Shown here piece by piece: positions 35,115 to 47,065 of a stretch of 64,000 bases of DNA. The notes beneath the pieces were generated by a model. The model was not told the DNA's origin, made no database searches, and saw nothing but the letters and a program-made list of their open reading frames with translations. The stretch's first letter is position 1. Each line of letters starts with the position of its first letter. This stretch comes from Limonium bicolor (Eukaryota; Streptophyta; Magnoliopsida; Caryophyllales; Plumbaginaceae). The stretch is taken from contig CM041776.1 of NCBI GenBank assembly GCA_023374045.1, forward strand, positions 279,681,999-279,745,998, read 5' to 3'. The translations under genes and the position numbers were made by a program.

Positions 35115-37016
35115 AGCCTCTGTACATAGCAGATTTTAACATTTTCTTAATCTGTTACAGACCAAACTTTGCCTAATTAATCCCCCATTGTTCCTACACT
35201 TAATCCCACATATTTTAGCACCTAATTAGCCTCCTAAACATGTTTAATTCCTTTACTAACCTTTTACACCTTTTATACTAATTCACTCACATATTTTCTA
35301 AGTTCTCATTTCAGCACTTACATTTTCTTCCTTTAGTTGCGTTATGCTACAGATTTTTAACTCTCACCTTCTTCATCTTTAGCTCCCTCTTCTAATGTCA
35401 TTTCTAAAGCTTACAATACATTAACTACCTCTCCTAACCTACCCACTAAACATCTCAAATTAAAATCTGTTACAAGGACATACTTTTACCTAGTTTTCTA
35501 GTTTTTTTAAGTGTTCTAGTTCTAGGTAAATTTTGACATAACCTCCCCTAAAATCTCTACATTCTCACCACATCATTTATTCACCCATTGCTACCCAATT
35601 CACCTGTTTTCAATAACACCAATATACAAAGCTCTCATACATAAATACCAAACACTAAACACTCCTAAAAATTCCTTTACACAACCTCTAATTTCCATCT
35701 AGGTTTCAACAAGTTTTTAATGTCTTTTAAGCTTCAAAATAGTTTAGTTCTTCCTACACATTACACTACTACTCATTACCATTTTATAATGCACATTTTA
35801 ACTTCTAAAATCTGTTACATAGGTATTTACAAAACTGCACAAGAGAGCACAATTTACCTTGTTCCTCTTCTAGTTTTCTTTTCTTCTTCTTGCTTCTTCC
35901 TTCATCCTTTCTTTTCCTCTTTTCCCCAACAGCTATGAAGGTTCAAGCTCTACACTACAACCCATTACACACCACCATTCAATTACAACTAGCCCTTAGA
36001 TTATATTAATGCTTTAAGGTAAATTTCTAGGGTTTAGGAATTCATTACCTTGCGAAGGAGTAGGTGAGGCTTGGAACAGCACTAGAGCAATATTTCTACT
36101 CCTCCAACAATGCCAAAATAGGCTGGAACAAAAGGGATAGGAGCTCACCACTTAGATATTTCTATTTTGAGAATAAGAGCAAGAAAAGGTAGTGCTTTTG
36201 GATTTCTTTTTACCTTAATCCAAAGAGGTGAAGAAGGGGCTTCTAATGGTGGTCTCCAAGCTCCAAAGCAAGAATACCCATGGAGGTGAAAATGCTTGTT
36301 TTCGGATTTGGAAAAGAGAATAGTGTTCTCCTTGGTGAGAGGAACACAATGGTATTGTTTTTGTAATTTTTGGTGAAGGTTTGGACACTTAACAAGAGGA
36401 GAGAAGTTAAGGTTTTTGTGAGTTCTTCATTTCTCCATTGTTGTCGCCTAGGGAAGAAGAAAGGAATTGAGAGAGTGAAGGAGGGGCTGTACGTGAGTGA
36501 GAGGGGAAAATGAGAGAGTAGGAGAGAGAGTGGTAAAGTGAGGTTTACTTTTTGCTTTTTAACTTCTTTTGTCTTTTCCAAATCAAACGGAAATTAAGAG
36601 AGTGTGTGAGAGAGGGCATAAATCGGCTGACACAGAACACACACACACACTTTACATTTTTATTTCAATAGTGGACACACTAGTTTGGGTTATTTGTGTT
36701 TTTACCCCACCACTTCCCGTTTTTGACAGTTTCTACTATTTTCTCGTTTTATTGATTTTATTGGTTCTAGACCTTCACTAATGTTTATTAATGACTATTT
36801 ATTTGACCAAAATTGTTACGAGTCTATTTGACCCGCTTAAAGTCGTGTTTTCCCGGTTTCCTCGAAAAATGCGCTTTAAGGTTCGTTAGTGTTTTTAATC
36901 CGTTTTAAGGATCCGTTTTCTTCAGGATTTGTTCCCTCATGATTATTTAGACATAATTAAGCTTCTAAATTACTTATTAGCCTAATTAATCACTATTTCT
37001 AATTACGGGGTATTTC

Positions 37017-37765
37017 CTTCAGAGAGCCAACCGACCCACGGGACCGACCAGGGTAGGTCGGTTAGACGGAAAATATGATGTTAAGTTACTGAAATTTGGG
37101 GTTTTCTTCTACATTCCATTACACACAACTTTAGACACTTAAAATAGAGAGAGAGAGATAGAGGCAATTTTTAAGAAGAATAAGAAGTTAATGTTATAAC
37201 TTGATCATTTATGGCACTTATGGACGTTTTCCAACAACATATGAGTTTGAGTTGGAGATTGTGACCAAAGAGAGAGAGAAACCCAAAAACCCTAGATTGT
37301 GCTTTCTTGATTAGTTAGTGAAATTTGGGGCTTTCATTGTGGACTTGCAATTAATGCTACTTAGTGATTTAAACTCAACTTGATTAGAGAGTTTAGAGTA
37401 GTTAAGTAAGATTTGACTCTTCCATGATTTGGAAAGTCATTACATTAGTCCTATTACACAACTTGAGTGCAGTGGGTTTGAGAGTGAAGTTGGGGGAAAT
37501 TTAGGTGATAATAACCATCCTAGGGTGCATTCCATTCCAATCCATCAAAACACATTTTAGTTTCCTTATTTACTTTATGATTTGTCTTGAATTGAATCAT
37601 CAAGCTTGCCACCAGCTAAACCCCCCCCCCCCCCTTAATTACTGTTTCTTTACCAATTACCGAAACTAGGGAGATAGATAATCAATTTCCTAGTGGAACG
37701 ACACTCTTATTACTTTTACGATTGGGTACACTTGCCCATAGTTAGCACTTTGCAACATTGACTAT
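37017..37765 (+). repeat. Decayed LTR-like fragment
   Basis: The stretch near 37670-37765 (CCTAGTGGAACGACACTC, then GATTGGGTACACTTGCCC) resembles the conserved 3' end of plant Tat/Athila-type gypsy LTRs. 37270-37320 has the CCCAAAAACCCTAGA leader type also common in such LTRs. A C14 run sits at 37621-37634. No second LTR or coding part is attached. The assignment is from remembered family patterns and is tentative. Confidence 0.4.
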
Positions 37766-38539
37766 ATTTCTAACAACAACGAGTTAGTAGAATTATACCG
37801 AAAACTGATAAATCTTACCAAAATCAATCATTAACCGATTCAATTAAAACAATACCAAAACCGGTAAAACTATACTTTATTTATTAATGCTAAAAAATAT
37901 CATAAATTTATATGTTATCAATTAATCAAAAAATTGGTAAAATTGCACCAAAACTAACGGTTAATCTATAGATTAACCACTTCTAAATGAACCAGTTATA
38001 GTTGTCAAATTCGACTAACCATCAATGCAGTACGAAATAACAGATTAACCTGTTATGAACAACCCTACTACCAACACGGCTGCTAATTAACTCTAGCAAG
38101 GTGTATTATAACGCTACAACGTGCAAAACTCTTATATCATACTCTACTTCTAAAGTTCCACAATTAATTACTTATGCTATCTTCTGACCAAAAACAATAG
38201 TCTCACACTAAAAAGTTACACTTAAACATACTTTCTCTATCTATATCTATCATAATGAAAATCCGATCGTGGTTGCAATCTCACGTAATTCAACGCATTA
38301 ATGTTGTCTTTCTTGTTTTTTTTTTAAAAAAAAATTCAGGGCCTATTCACAATCAGGCTTATGGGTCTTTATGGAGCTTTATAGATCTTTAACATAAGGC
38401 TTTGACCGCGGTTGACCAGTGATTTGCTAGATAATGGATCTCAGGGCTTTATCCAAACGAGGGTTTGGCTGTGTTTGTTTAAAGTTCCAACTGTTATCAT
38501 CAGCAAAAAGACATATTTGCCCCTCAGTCGATCTTAATA
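37766..38539. other. A+T-rich intergenic stretch, no gene seen
   Basis: There is no open frame with recognisable protein similarity and no clear repeat partner in the window. A poly-T/poly-A stretch lies near 38319-38335. Confidence 0.5.
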
Positions 38540-38710
38540 ATGGCGAATTCAATTTCTCCATCTTCATTCCAACCATCAAATTCTGTACTGCCTTTGCTTC
38601 TGTCGTGCACCCACCGTCAAAATGTATTGAATGCACAAGCCTTGAATGTTAGATTTGAGAGGTTTCTACCATCGGGAGATTATTGTAGATTCATGGATCA
38701 ATGTAGTTGT
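38540..38710 (+). CDS. Possible host first exon, cut by the copia insertion
   Basis: An ATG at 38540 opens a frame beginning MANSISPSSFQPSNSVLPLL and running about 57 codons to the copia insertion point. It is rich in serine, leucine and hydroxylated residues with few acids. That is compatible with an organelle transit peptide, but I recognise no family. After the copia element the frame meets a TAG within about 6 codons, unless a splice donor is used. It may equally be chance. If it is a gene, the copia element has split it. Confidence 0.2.
38706..38710 (+). repeat. Target-site duplication GTTGT, 5' copy, copia
   Basis: GTTGT recurs at 59622-59626 directly after the 3' LTR. Three T residues (38711-38713) separate it from the part of the 5' LTR shared with the 3' LTR. 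Confidence 0.7.
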
Positions 38711-38713
38711 TTT

Positions 38714-38993
38714 TATTGGGATTATGGGCTTAATAATACCCAGCCCACATAGTCTTTAGTTAGGCTCACATTTTCAGTTAAGATATTGTATTGTGAATAT
38801 AGGAATTGTTTAGATATTCTGTTTAGATACTCCTTGATTATAGGCATCGGTTTTCACATTAGTATGTGTATAAGTAATGTGTACAGCAGAACATTGTATT
38901 CACGTATTGAATAATATACAAAACACAAGTATTAAATCCCTCTCATTCTCTCACGCTGTTTCACACAGTAGTCCTATACATCAGTTTCTATTA
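38714..38993 (+). repeat. Copia 5' LTR (280 bp)
   Basis: It starts TATTGGGATTATGGG and ends TCAGTTTCTATTA. It matches 59342-59621 base for base by eye. Confidence 0.92.
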
Positions 38994-39006
38994 TGGTATC
39001 AAGAGC
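38994..39006 (+). promoter_or_regulatory. Copia primer binding site
   Basis: TGGTATCAAGAGC directly follows the LTR. It is the usual tRNA-Met copia primer site with one extra A. Confidence 0.8.
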
Positions 39007-39071
39007 TTAGGTTCTTTAAACACTTCATTCACATCAAACACATACAAATTGCTATCAATTAATCACTAGAC

Positions 39072-40007
39072 ATCGCAGATGGGAAGCACACCCAGAAAGA
39101 GAAGGCGCCTGCGAGCGGTAGCAACAACAGCAACACGATTGATGTTAACGACCCAATCTATGTTCATGCTGCGGAGAATCCAGGGCTGAGTTTGGTGCCC
39201 AAGTTCAACGGCACCGGGTTCTTAGGCTGGAAATGTGATATGATCACTGCGTTGAAATCCAAAAATAAGTACGGTTTTGTTACCGGGACTGTTAAGAAAC
39301 CAAGTGCAGAGGATACCTTTCGCGTTTCTGCTTGGGAGAGATCCAACTCTCTCGTTGCGTCTTGGCTGAAGACGGCATTAGAAGCAAATGTCATTGAAAC
39401 GGTCCGCTATTGCAATGATCCGAAGGAGATCTGGGAGACGCTTCAGGAAAGGTATGAACACAACAATCTGGCAGTGACCCATAACCTGGAACGCACACTA
39501 TCAGAGATTAGGCAAGGAGAAGATACGGTGGTAGTTTATTATAATAAACTGAAGCGTATTTGGGGAGAACTTGACTTAGCTCGGCCATTGCAAGGTTGCA
39601 CTTGCTCTGGTTGTACTTGTGGTGTCAACAATTCAATCAAAAAGGCAAAAGATGAACGCAGACTTGTTCACTTTCTGTTGGGATTAAACCGGAAGTTTCT
39701 GGCCATCAGAGGACAGATTCTAGCAATGAAGGATATCCCATCTCTAGAGAAAGCTTTCTCTCTTGTTGCGCAAGAAGAAGAAGAAGAATGGGGAACAGAT
39801 GCACCGAAAGAAGATGCGCTCTCCTTTTACATCCACAAGGCAGAAATTGGAGAAAATCACAGAAACCTTAAACGGGTTGATGCAGAGAAGAAGAGGCTTA
39901 CCTGTAGCTTCTGTAAGAAGACCGGACATGCTTTCGAGGAGTGCTACCAACGGCGCAAGTGCAGTCACTGTAAGAAAACGGGGCACTTGGCCACCGAGTG
40001 TTTCTAG
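39072..40007 (+). pseudogene. gag: Copia gag with zinc knuckles, ends at in-frame TAG
   Basis: This is copia-type Gag, which builds the particle and binds RNA. The frame shows DPIYVHAAENPGLSLVPKF, then FLGWKCDM and an SEIRQGEDTVVVYYNKLKRIW stretch typical of copia gag. Two C-x2-C-x4-H-x4-C knuckles end it (CSFCKKTGHAFEEC and CSHCKKTGHLATEC). The first ATG after the primer site (39079) is in a different frame, so the authentic start seems lost to a one-base change. The frame stops at TAG 40005-40007. Copia elements normally continue into pol as a single ORF, and the same frame does continue from 40008. Confidence 0.9.
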
Positions 40008-41352
40008 TTGCACGGCCGTGATAACATACTCGCACGAAGGGGCAAAATCTTTGCTCATATTGCAAATGACCAAACACAGATATTACAGTCAGGCGAAACA
40101 GAAACCAGAGAAGAGGGTTTAAATCCGAAACAGCTCGCGCAAATTTCAGAGCTTATACGGAACGCAACAATGGGAGCCAAAGCAGACACAAGCAACTACT
40201 GCAATTTCTCAGGTACTGAATCCTTTTATTTCGCAAGTAAACACTGTTTGATGGGGAGGGATTGCAGTACTACTCTCGACGGCAAGTGGATAGTAGATTC
40301 GGGTGCTACTGACCACATGTCGGGAGCAAGGGAATTATTCACGAACTGGAAAAAATTATCATATCAGAAATCAGTAATCTTACCAGATGGGAGACCACAG
40401 TTAATCGAGAGGATAGGGGATGTGCGAATCGGTGCAGTTTGGTTGCGAGATGTGCTCTTCGTTCCCAATTTTCGTTTCAATCTCGTCTCAGTAAGGAAGA
40501 TGACTGAGCAATTTCACTGTCGGGTTGTTTTTGATGCGCTTCAATGTTATGTACAGGGCCGTACGACAGGGAGGGCTGAGACGATTGGGCCGATGCTTGG
40601 TGGGCTGTATGTATTGGACGAAGCCCAACTCGGTGCGCTTCTGGATGGACAACCGGGTGCAGGCTAGCATCAGTTGGGTTTATTGTCCAAAATTAGTCCA
40701 GCAGCAGAAGCGGTCCACATTAAATTAGGACATGTTCCCTTACCTAAACTTGTTAAGATGGGTTTAATAAAAACAAGTGATTTTCCTTCTAATTTTGCTT
40801 GCGACTTCTGTAACAAAGCTAGAGCTCAAAGACTACCGTTTGAACATTCGATTATTCGCAGTAAAAAGGCTTTTGAATTATTACATATTGATGTTTGGGG
40901 TCCATTTCGTCATACTACTTATAATGGTTATAGATATTTTGTGTGCTTTGTTGATGATTATACACGAGCCACTTGGGTTCATCTCATTACGCAAAAAGGT
41001 GAGGCTTGGGAAACTATTGTTAATTTTATTATAATGGTTGACCGTCAGTTTGAAGCAAAGGTGAAAGTCGTCCGCACAGACAATGCTAAAGAGCTTGGAA
41101 GTTCTGTTGACGGGAAAAGGTTTTATGCACAAGAAGGTATTTTACATCAAACTACATGTGCATACACGCCTCAGGAAAATGCAGTTGTAGAGTGAAAGCA
41201 TAGATATTTGCTTGAAACAGCCAGGGCAATTTTCTTCCAGTCTTGTGTGCCTTTAGATTATTGGGGAGAATGTATTCTGCATGCAGTTTTTCTCATTAAC
41301 AGGCTTCCTACTAAGGCTTTGCATGGGGCGACACCTTTTGAGAGTTTGTTTG
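40008..41352 (+). pseudogene. pol: Copia protease and integrase, with stops
   Basis: In the gag frame after its TAG, the protease motif WIVDSGATDHMSG appears at about 40288. The integrase zinc finger follows (HIKLGHVPLPKLV...CDFCNKARA) and the core aspartates (HIDVWGPF, VVRTDNAKE). A TAG lies at 40665 and a TGA at 41193, where the region after the second catalytic residue reads PQENAVVE then a stop. The frame then continues through ETARAIFFQ to PFESLF, where the nested element is inserted at 41353. The pieces are the normal copia order before RT. Confidence 0.9.
41348..41352 (+). repeat. Target-site duplication GTTTG, 5' copy, LARD-like element
   Basis: GTTTG also follows the element at 57151-57155. 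Removing one copy and the element restores the copia frame. Confidence 0.96.
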
Positions 41353-44300
41353 TGAAATACCCCGAATCTAATTAATACTTGTTTATTATTAAATAATGGA
41401 GAATTGATCTAGAAACAGATCGTTTTAGTTACGCATGCTAATCTATACATGCAAACGTTACGTGAATTAATATTATTACACGTGCGCATACAAACGTCAC
41501 GTAAAAATAGTCGTTTTACCATAAACGCTAACTGACGTAATATTACTAAACATATTCACGTACTCGTACAAACATTTATGCATGATTATTAACAAGGATT
41601 AAACTCCTTACATAACGGGCTCGATAAAGAGAGCGACAACAGGGAAAGACCAATACGAACGTTTATACAATTCATTAAATGACAACGTTCACTGTAAAAA
41701 TGCGAAAAATAATAACGAGCAATGTAAATATTTTACGATTGTCAAAGCATTTATGAATGCTAAAATAAATTGATATACACATTTAAACAATGTAACAATT
41801 TATGTTACATAATCTTAATACTTGATATATATCATAAATACATAAGAAATGTTATATCATTACACATAACACAAAGTATACAAGTTAAAAATCGGTACCA
41901 TATAAACCGGTTTTATACACCAATTTTTGGGACTTGTTTTATACACTTTCACTTAGTAAAACAATTAACTATCTAATGTACCTACTTTATACATATGTAT
42001 ATATTATTAAGACAAGATTAAAATCTATCTAATTTACCACTATACTATACGGTGGTATAGTATACTTGGTACTGATCAATCGAACAAAAAAAAACAAGTA
42101 ACGTACACCATGCCAGTACGCTTGGCATGTATGTACATGGCCAGGGATTAAAGGTCGCAGCAAGAACGGTAATAAACTAATACTTAAGCAAACAAAAAAA
42201 AAAACTGAAGTAATCATCCCTTGCTTGCGGTAATATACTAGTAACATGGCCATTGTGCATGGGTACCAATTAAGTGAATAAAAACGGTGGAATATATTAT
42301 GGCCTAGTGGTGGTAACCATGTGCATACATGATCATACAGATCTGAAGGGAATTAAATTCAACCGCTATGCATATGGACAAGGAAGGATAGCAGTAGCTA
42401 GTAAACGATTAATAAATTTGCCTATAATCTAGTAAAGCAACTATGTAGCAATCAAAAGTAGTAGTACGTCCACTAACAATTAACCAAATTAAAATTGTAC
42501 TAATCACCTATGCTAGCTAACGGTAGTCATTTGCAAATAATCAAACAAAAATCTATGGTAATCACCTTTAATAACGTGGTGTACATGCGCCCAATTGACA
42601 AAAATCTGTAGCTCCTCTACATTAAAACCGGTTACAATATATACATGGGACAAGATTTAAATGTCTTATTTAACATGTAAACTTTATGAGTCATCCTTCC
42701 ACATATTATAGAATATATTGACAAAATAATACTAGTCCAAATTAGCCTCATGTTACCGAGACACATGCCACCGTTTGTACGCTTGCATAGTTGATTAACA
42801 AATGAAACCTACAACACGAATACGGTAATACATGTACTAATCAAAACAATAAAATAAATAAAAAAAAACAGTAGCAAAGGAACATATATAACCGGTTGGA
42901 ATCCATGTCATAACCGATGTATACCCACTCATTAATCGTACAATTTAAAAACTAAAAGATAATCATACATCATTAGATTAGTATGCATAATTGACAACAA
43001 AGAAAACGGTACACTTGTACCAAATACAACCGATATTGCATAAGGACTTCTGACATGTTATACTACAATATATACTAAGAGAATGAAGCCGTGCATGCAT
43101 ATGAGGCAGCACGTGAACATGAGATGAGAATTCTACACTTTTTCCATGGAATACTGGACTTACGAACAAACCCACTTGAACCACCTAATGCAATTAATTA
43201 AGGCTCCTTCACACCTAATTGTCGGGCACATACAAATATGAAAGTATGACTCAAAAGTCACTCTCCTAAAAGATAAGTATGTTAATTAACTAAATTAAAC
43301 TAATTCCCTCACCTTTCCCACCGTAGCCATTTGTTCCTGCCGGTTTAGTGTGCCGTTCTCCTCCATAATTTCCGAGAGAAGGAGCTAGTGGGGGAACTTT
43401 GAAGCAAAAAAATCAAAAGTAAAATCATTAAATAAAATACCAACTAAGCATGTCATATTAACAAGCCAATTCCCTTCATTCCTCCACAAAAGCTCACGGC
43501 ACTTGTTGCCTTCTTTCATTCCTTGGCTGCAACCGATTGGTAAGTGCTCCATTCTCTCCTTTTTTTCTTTTCCTTTCAAGCTCCAAGCTCCATTAATGGA
43601 GTCTTAAGGTCTAACTTCATTTCTATGTCAATTTCTTAGCTTTCTTCATCAAGACTTGAAGCAAAAATATTCCTAGCAACACTACATCAATTCGGTACAA
43701 ATATGCTTCAAGAAGTGTCTTGAATCAATAATTAAACCAAGGAGCATTCAAGGTTAACTTAAGGTATTTTTCATACATGAAAATCCTTAAGAAATTTTAT
43801 TATACATGTCCGAAAATTCTAACACATTTAAACATGTTTTCTTCATTAATTTTCATGAAGAGAAGTTGGATCTTCATCCATTCAATCAAGGCAAAAAAAT
43901 TCAAGGTAAAAATACCTAAGGTAAATCTCTTGAAAACATCTTATGAATCTACTTAAGATCTTTGTTAAGATCTAACCCCTAAACCCCTTCCTTCTCATGT
44001 GTTAATACCGAAATTTGGAGCTACAATCTCCATTGAAGGAAGCTTGGGAAAATCAAGAGGAGTTCAAGTACTCAATCATCTTTGATTAAGAGTAAGTTTA
44101 TTAAGTTAATTCTTAAGGTTCTAAGCTTTGTTTAAGCTCATAAATTTTGTACAAAATTATGTAAATCTCTACAAATAATTAAGGCCGAAATTATTGAGGT
44201 TATTTACCAAGAAAAATAATTATAACTCTTAAGCTAAAGTTATTAACTTAAGGTATAATATTATGTCACAAAAAAAAAATTATTTATGAAGAGTTATTTT

Positions 44301-45844
44301 TGTGGCCGAATTATCTAAGAGACATTTGCTCCATTTTGAGCTAAAAATATATCTAATACATTACAATAATTTTTACATGAGATATATATCTCATATGTAT
44401 TTATGTATAATTATTTTGAGATATAAATCAAGTTTAAAAATTATATGGCATCATATAATTATGACCGAATTCAAATGGTGAAAAATAGGTTTTGATGAGC
44501 TATATAAGTATATAAACTTATATTAAGAATTTTGGGTAAGTTAAAAATAGTTACTAGTGTTTAAATGACTAGTTTAATAAGTTATGTGGTAAAAATGTAA
44601 TTTTTAGAAAGTTATGGGAATATATAATAATTACCAAGCATAATATGGTCCTTGGCATAATTATAATATAATATAGTGTGAGAATTAATATTATGAATTT
44701 TGGTTGAATTAAATAAGTGTTTAGTAGTTAAAATAACAATTTATAAAGTTTTGGGGCTATTTTGTAATTCTTGGAAAGTTTGGTGTAAAACCGAGAAATA
44801 TATAAGTTTATGGGTAAATTAATGTATTAAGTATGAAATTAGACTATGGTCAAAGTGTTGACCGAAAACTTTGGGTTAAAATGATTTATGACATGAAATA
44901 TTAAGTTTATAAAAGTTTTGGGGTGAATATGTAATTTATAAGAGTTTAAATATAAAACCAGATTTTATATGGGGCGAATTCACAATTTGTGGAAATATAA
45001 GTGTCCACTTGGTTATTAAGGAAATTAAATATTAAAACTATAGATTCTAAGTGAATATATAATTTATATAAAGTTTTCGGGGTTAAAATGTAATTATAGA
45101 AAGTTATTTATCAAAACCGAAAGGTTAAGGGTTGAATTGGTAATTAATAAAAGTTATAGTGTTCGAATAATAAATACCGAATTTTTGGAGGTGGTTTAGT
45201 GAATTAATTAATTAAGGAAAAGAAACTATGTATTATAATGTATTTTGGAGTATAAAGTAAAGTTTATGAAATAAATGAGGTTATAATACAATAACCGAAA
45301 AGTATGATGTATTTATGGGATTAAAAATAATTGTAAGTCCTATATGGATATTTAAGAAATTTAGAAAAGAAAATTATGATTTAAGGATTTATGAAATTAA
45401 AACTATATGATATATAAGTACAAGTAATTTGCTTGTAAAAGAAATAATATTATTTGGGGTTAGTTTGTAATTAATAGAAGGTATGGGAAAAATATGCCCA
45501 GGCGTGACATGTGAATATAATTTGAGAATTTATTAAGTGGTTATGTCATTTAGACAATTATATATAAGTATCTTAAATAATACCTGTGTATAAAATATAA
45601 ACATTTTAGATTTTCAAGTAAATCGAAAGGAAATGAATATAAGGAATTTAATGTGGAAACGCCAAATAATATTTGGAGTTATAGTATATTTAAAAATAAA
45701 GTTAAGAGGAGAATTAATTAACAAGTGACCAATAAAATTATTATACGAGAGTTACATAAATTAACACTCTCAGTTAATCCTATTCTAGGACATTGTTTGA
45801 CCAGACGTTGACCGGGAACTAAACAAGTACAGTCTACGGTGAAC

Positions 45845-45900
45845 GGTATGGAATTATTGCAGTCTTCTTTCTACCGGATTACACCGGCTTGTGTGCTATC
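45845..45900 (+). promoter_or_regulatory. LTR block shared between families
   Basis: GGTATGG...TTGCAGTCT...CTACCGGATTACACCGG, then CTTGTGTG, matches the inner gypsy LTR at 9180-9230 and 19406-19456. The second LARD copy is at 55949-56003. It stands out against otherwise dissimilar LTR sequence, so a functional role is plausible. Confidence 0.5.
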
Positions 45901-46292
45901 TGTTGTTTGAATTAACGACCAAGATAATTAATGTAAAATGTTGTTTACTCTTGTGAGCTGTTGTATTATTTTATGTGCGTGAATGATGCTGACTACTACG
46001 TGTATGTCCCACGCATACGAACACTACTATACCAGTGGATTAAATGCCTGCGCTTCAGTATACCGAGGACTTGTACTCAAGTCTCTCACTAACTTCACTT
46101 TATAACAAACGTCATTATCCTAAACGTGATAATTGACAATACACATTGTGTTCTTGTTTAACGTCTTTATATGACACTTAACAATTCTATACTACGAGAA
46201 CGAGGAGCCCAGTTGGATCTGGCCATGCATGCTACGGGAGCTGTACCTGTCTCAGGTCGTCTCCTAATTACGTCGCGACGGAACATTCAGTT

Positions 46293-46460
46293 GGGAGGAA
46301 GACTTTATTCCTTCCGGGATTCAAATGCCCTTCAGTTCGAGGAAGACTTTATTCCTCTAGTGGGTTCTTATTTCCCACGCCATTCAGTTCAGGGTTTGAC
46401 TACGTCATCTCCTGGGGTTTTTATACCCAACCTTTCTTTATAACGAGGTCACTATACCTC
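46293..46460. repeat. Hairpin cluster in LARD 5' LTR
   Basis: Dyads occur at 46293-46315 (GGAGGAAG/CTTCC), 46339-46357 (GAGGAA/TTCCTC), 46360-46378 (GTGGG/CCCAC), 46413-46429 (TGGG/CCCA) and 46445-46460 (GAGGT/ACCTC). TTCAGTT recurs ahead of several units. The second copy is at 56395-56561. Confidence 0.6.
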
Positions 46461-47053
46461 CACTATTTCAGATATTCAGTTATAACTGTCAGTCCCATTG
46501 TGTGGACCGACTATCAGTAAAGAATTTCAGTTCAGCTAACTTGACCTTCTGTGTCTTGTTCTATGTGACATTATTGTCCTTGTGTGGATACTTGATATTA
46601 TCATGCTATGCTTATTTACAGCTTTATAAATGAACTGCATGTATTCGACAATTATTGATGTGGCCCAGTAGCTTGTGGGCTGTATGATTTCATACCGGCA
46701 AATTATTTTGCTGAGCCGTTTCATGGCTAAATAATTCCAGGTACCTGAAGAATGAAGAGATTGCCCGACCGAGTGTAGGTGGGGTAGAATTAAGACATGG
46801 GTTACTACCACCGGTGTCATCTTACAGTATTATACTTTTATTATTATCTTTTGTTGTTTTAAGAGGTTTGTATTCAGTACTCAGACCGCATCATTTGTAA
46901 ATTAAGTTGGAGTAGCCTTGTTAGTCACATGGGTGACTAGCGGCGTTGTAGCACCACCCGTTGTTATGTATATATTTCCGCTGTATTTCTAGTTATTATT
47001 GGGAGCTACCATCGTTCAGGTTATTGGATTTCGGGTTGGGGTGTTACAAAAAG

Positions 47054-47065
47054 TGGTATCAGAGC
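47054..47065 (+). promoter_or_regulatory. Primer binding site, LARD
   Basis: TGGTATCAGAGC starts 6 bases after the 5' LTR, as in the inner gypsy element. Confidence 0.92.

Larger units (their letters stand above)
1..37016 (-). mobile_element. Outer Ty3/gypsy chromovirus, minus strand, 3' LTR cut by window start
   Basis: Read on the minus strand, the order is 5' LTR (27946-37016), tRNA-Met primer site, gag, AlkB-like exon, protease, RT, RNase H, integrase, chromodomain, polypurine tract and 3' LTR. The 3' LTR ends at 21410 and runs off the window start. It is interrupted by the inner element at 6552-20549. The 1-6551 and 20555-21410 blocks match 29567-37016 closely, differing by scattered transitions and small indels. 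The plus-strand left flank is outside the window, so the outer TSD cannot be checked. The domain order with a C-terminal chromodomain suggests a Tekay/Del-like chromovirus. That clade call is inferred from motifs, not from a tree. Confidence 0.9.
27946..37016 (-). repeat. Outer gypsy 5' LTR, composite, about 9.07 kb
   Basis: On the minus strand it starts near 37016 with a GAAATACCCC end (its first base is altered or lost) and ends GGGGTGTTACA at 27946. Subtracting the embedded solo LTR and its duplication leaves about 3.88 kb, close to the 3.8-kb LTRs of the inner element. The segment 27946-29041 lies outside the window in the other LTR. It includes a block similar to the inner LTR near 9436-9490 (GGCCACGCGTG). 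Confidence 0.9.
41353..47048 (+). repeat. LARD 5' LTR (5696 bp)
   Basis: It starts TGAAATACCCCGAATC and ends GGGGTGTTACA. It is A+T-rich. It contains a block near 45845 shared with the inner gypsy LTR and a hairpin cluster at 46293-46460. It matches the 3' LTR, with many 1-3 base indels concentrated in the first few hundred bases. No gene seen; its ORFs are duplicated in the 3' LTR. Confidence 0.93.
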
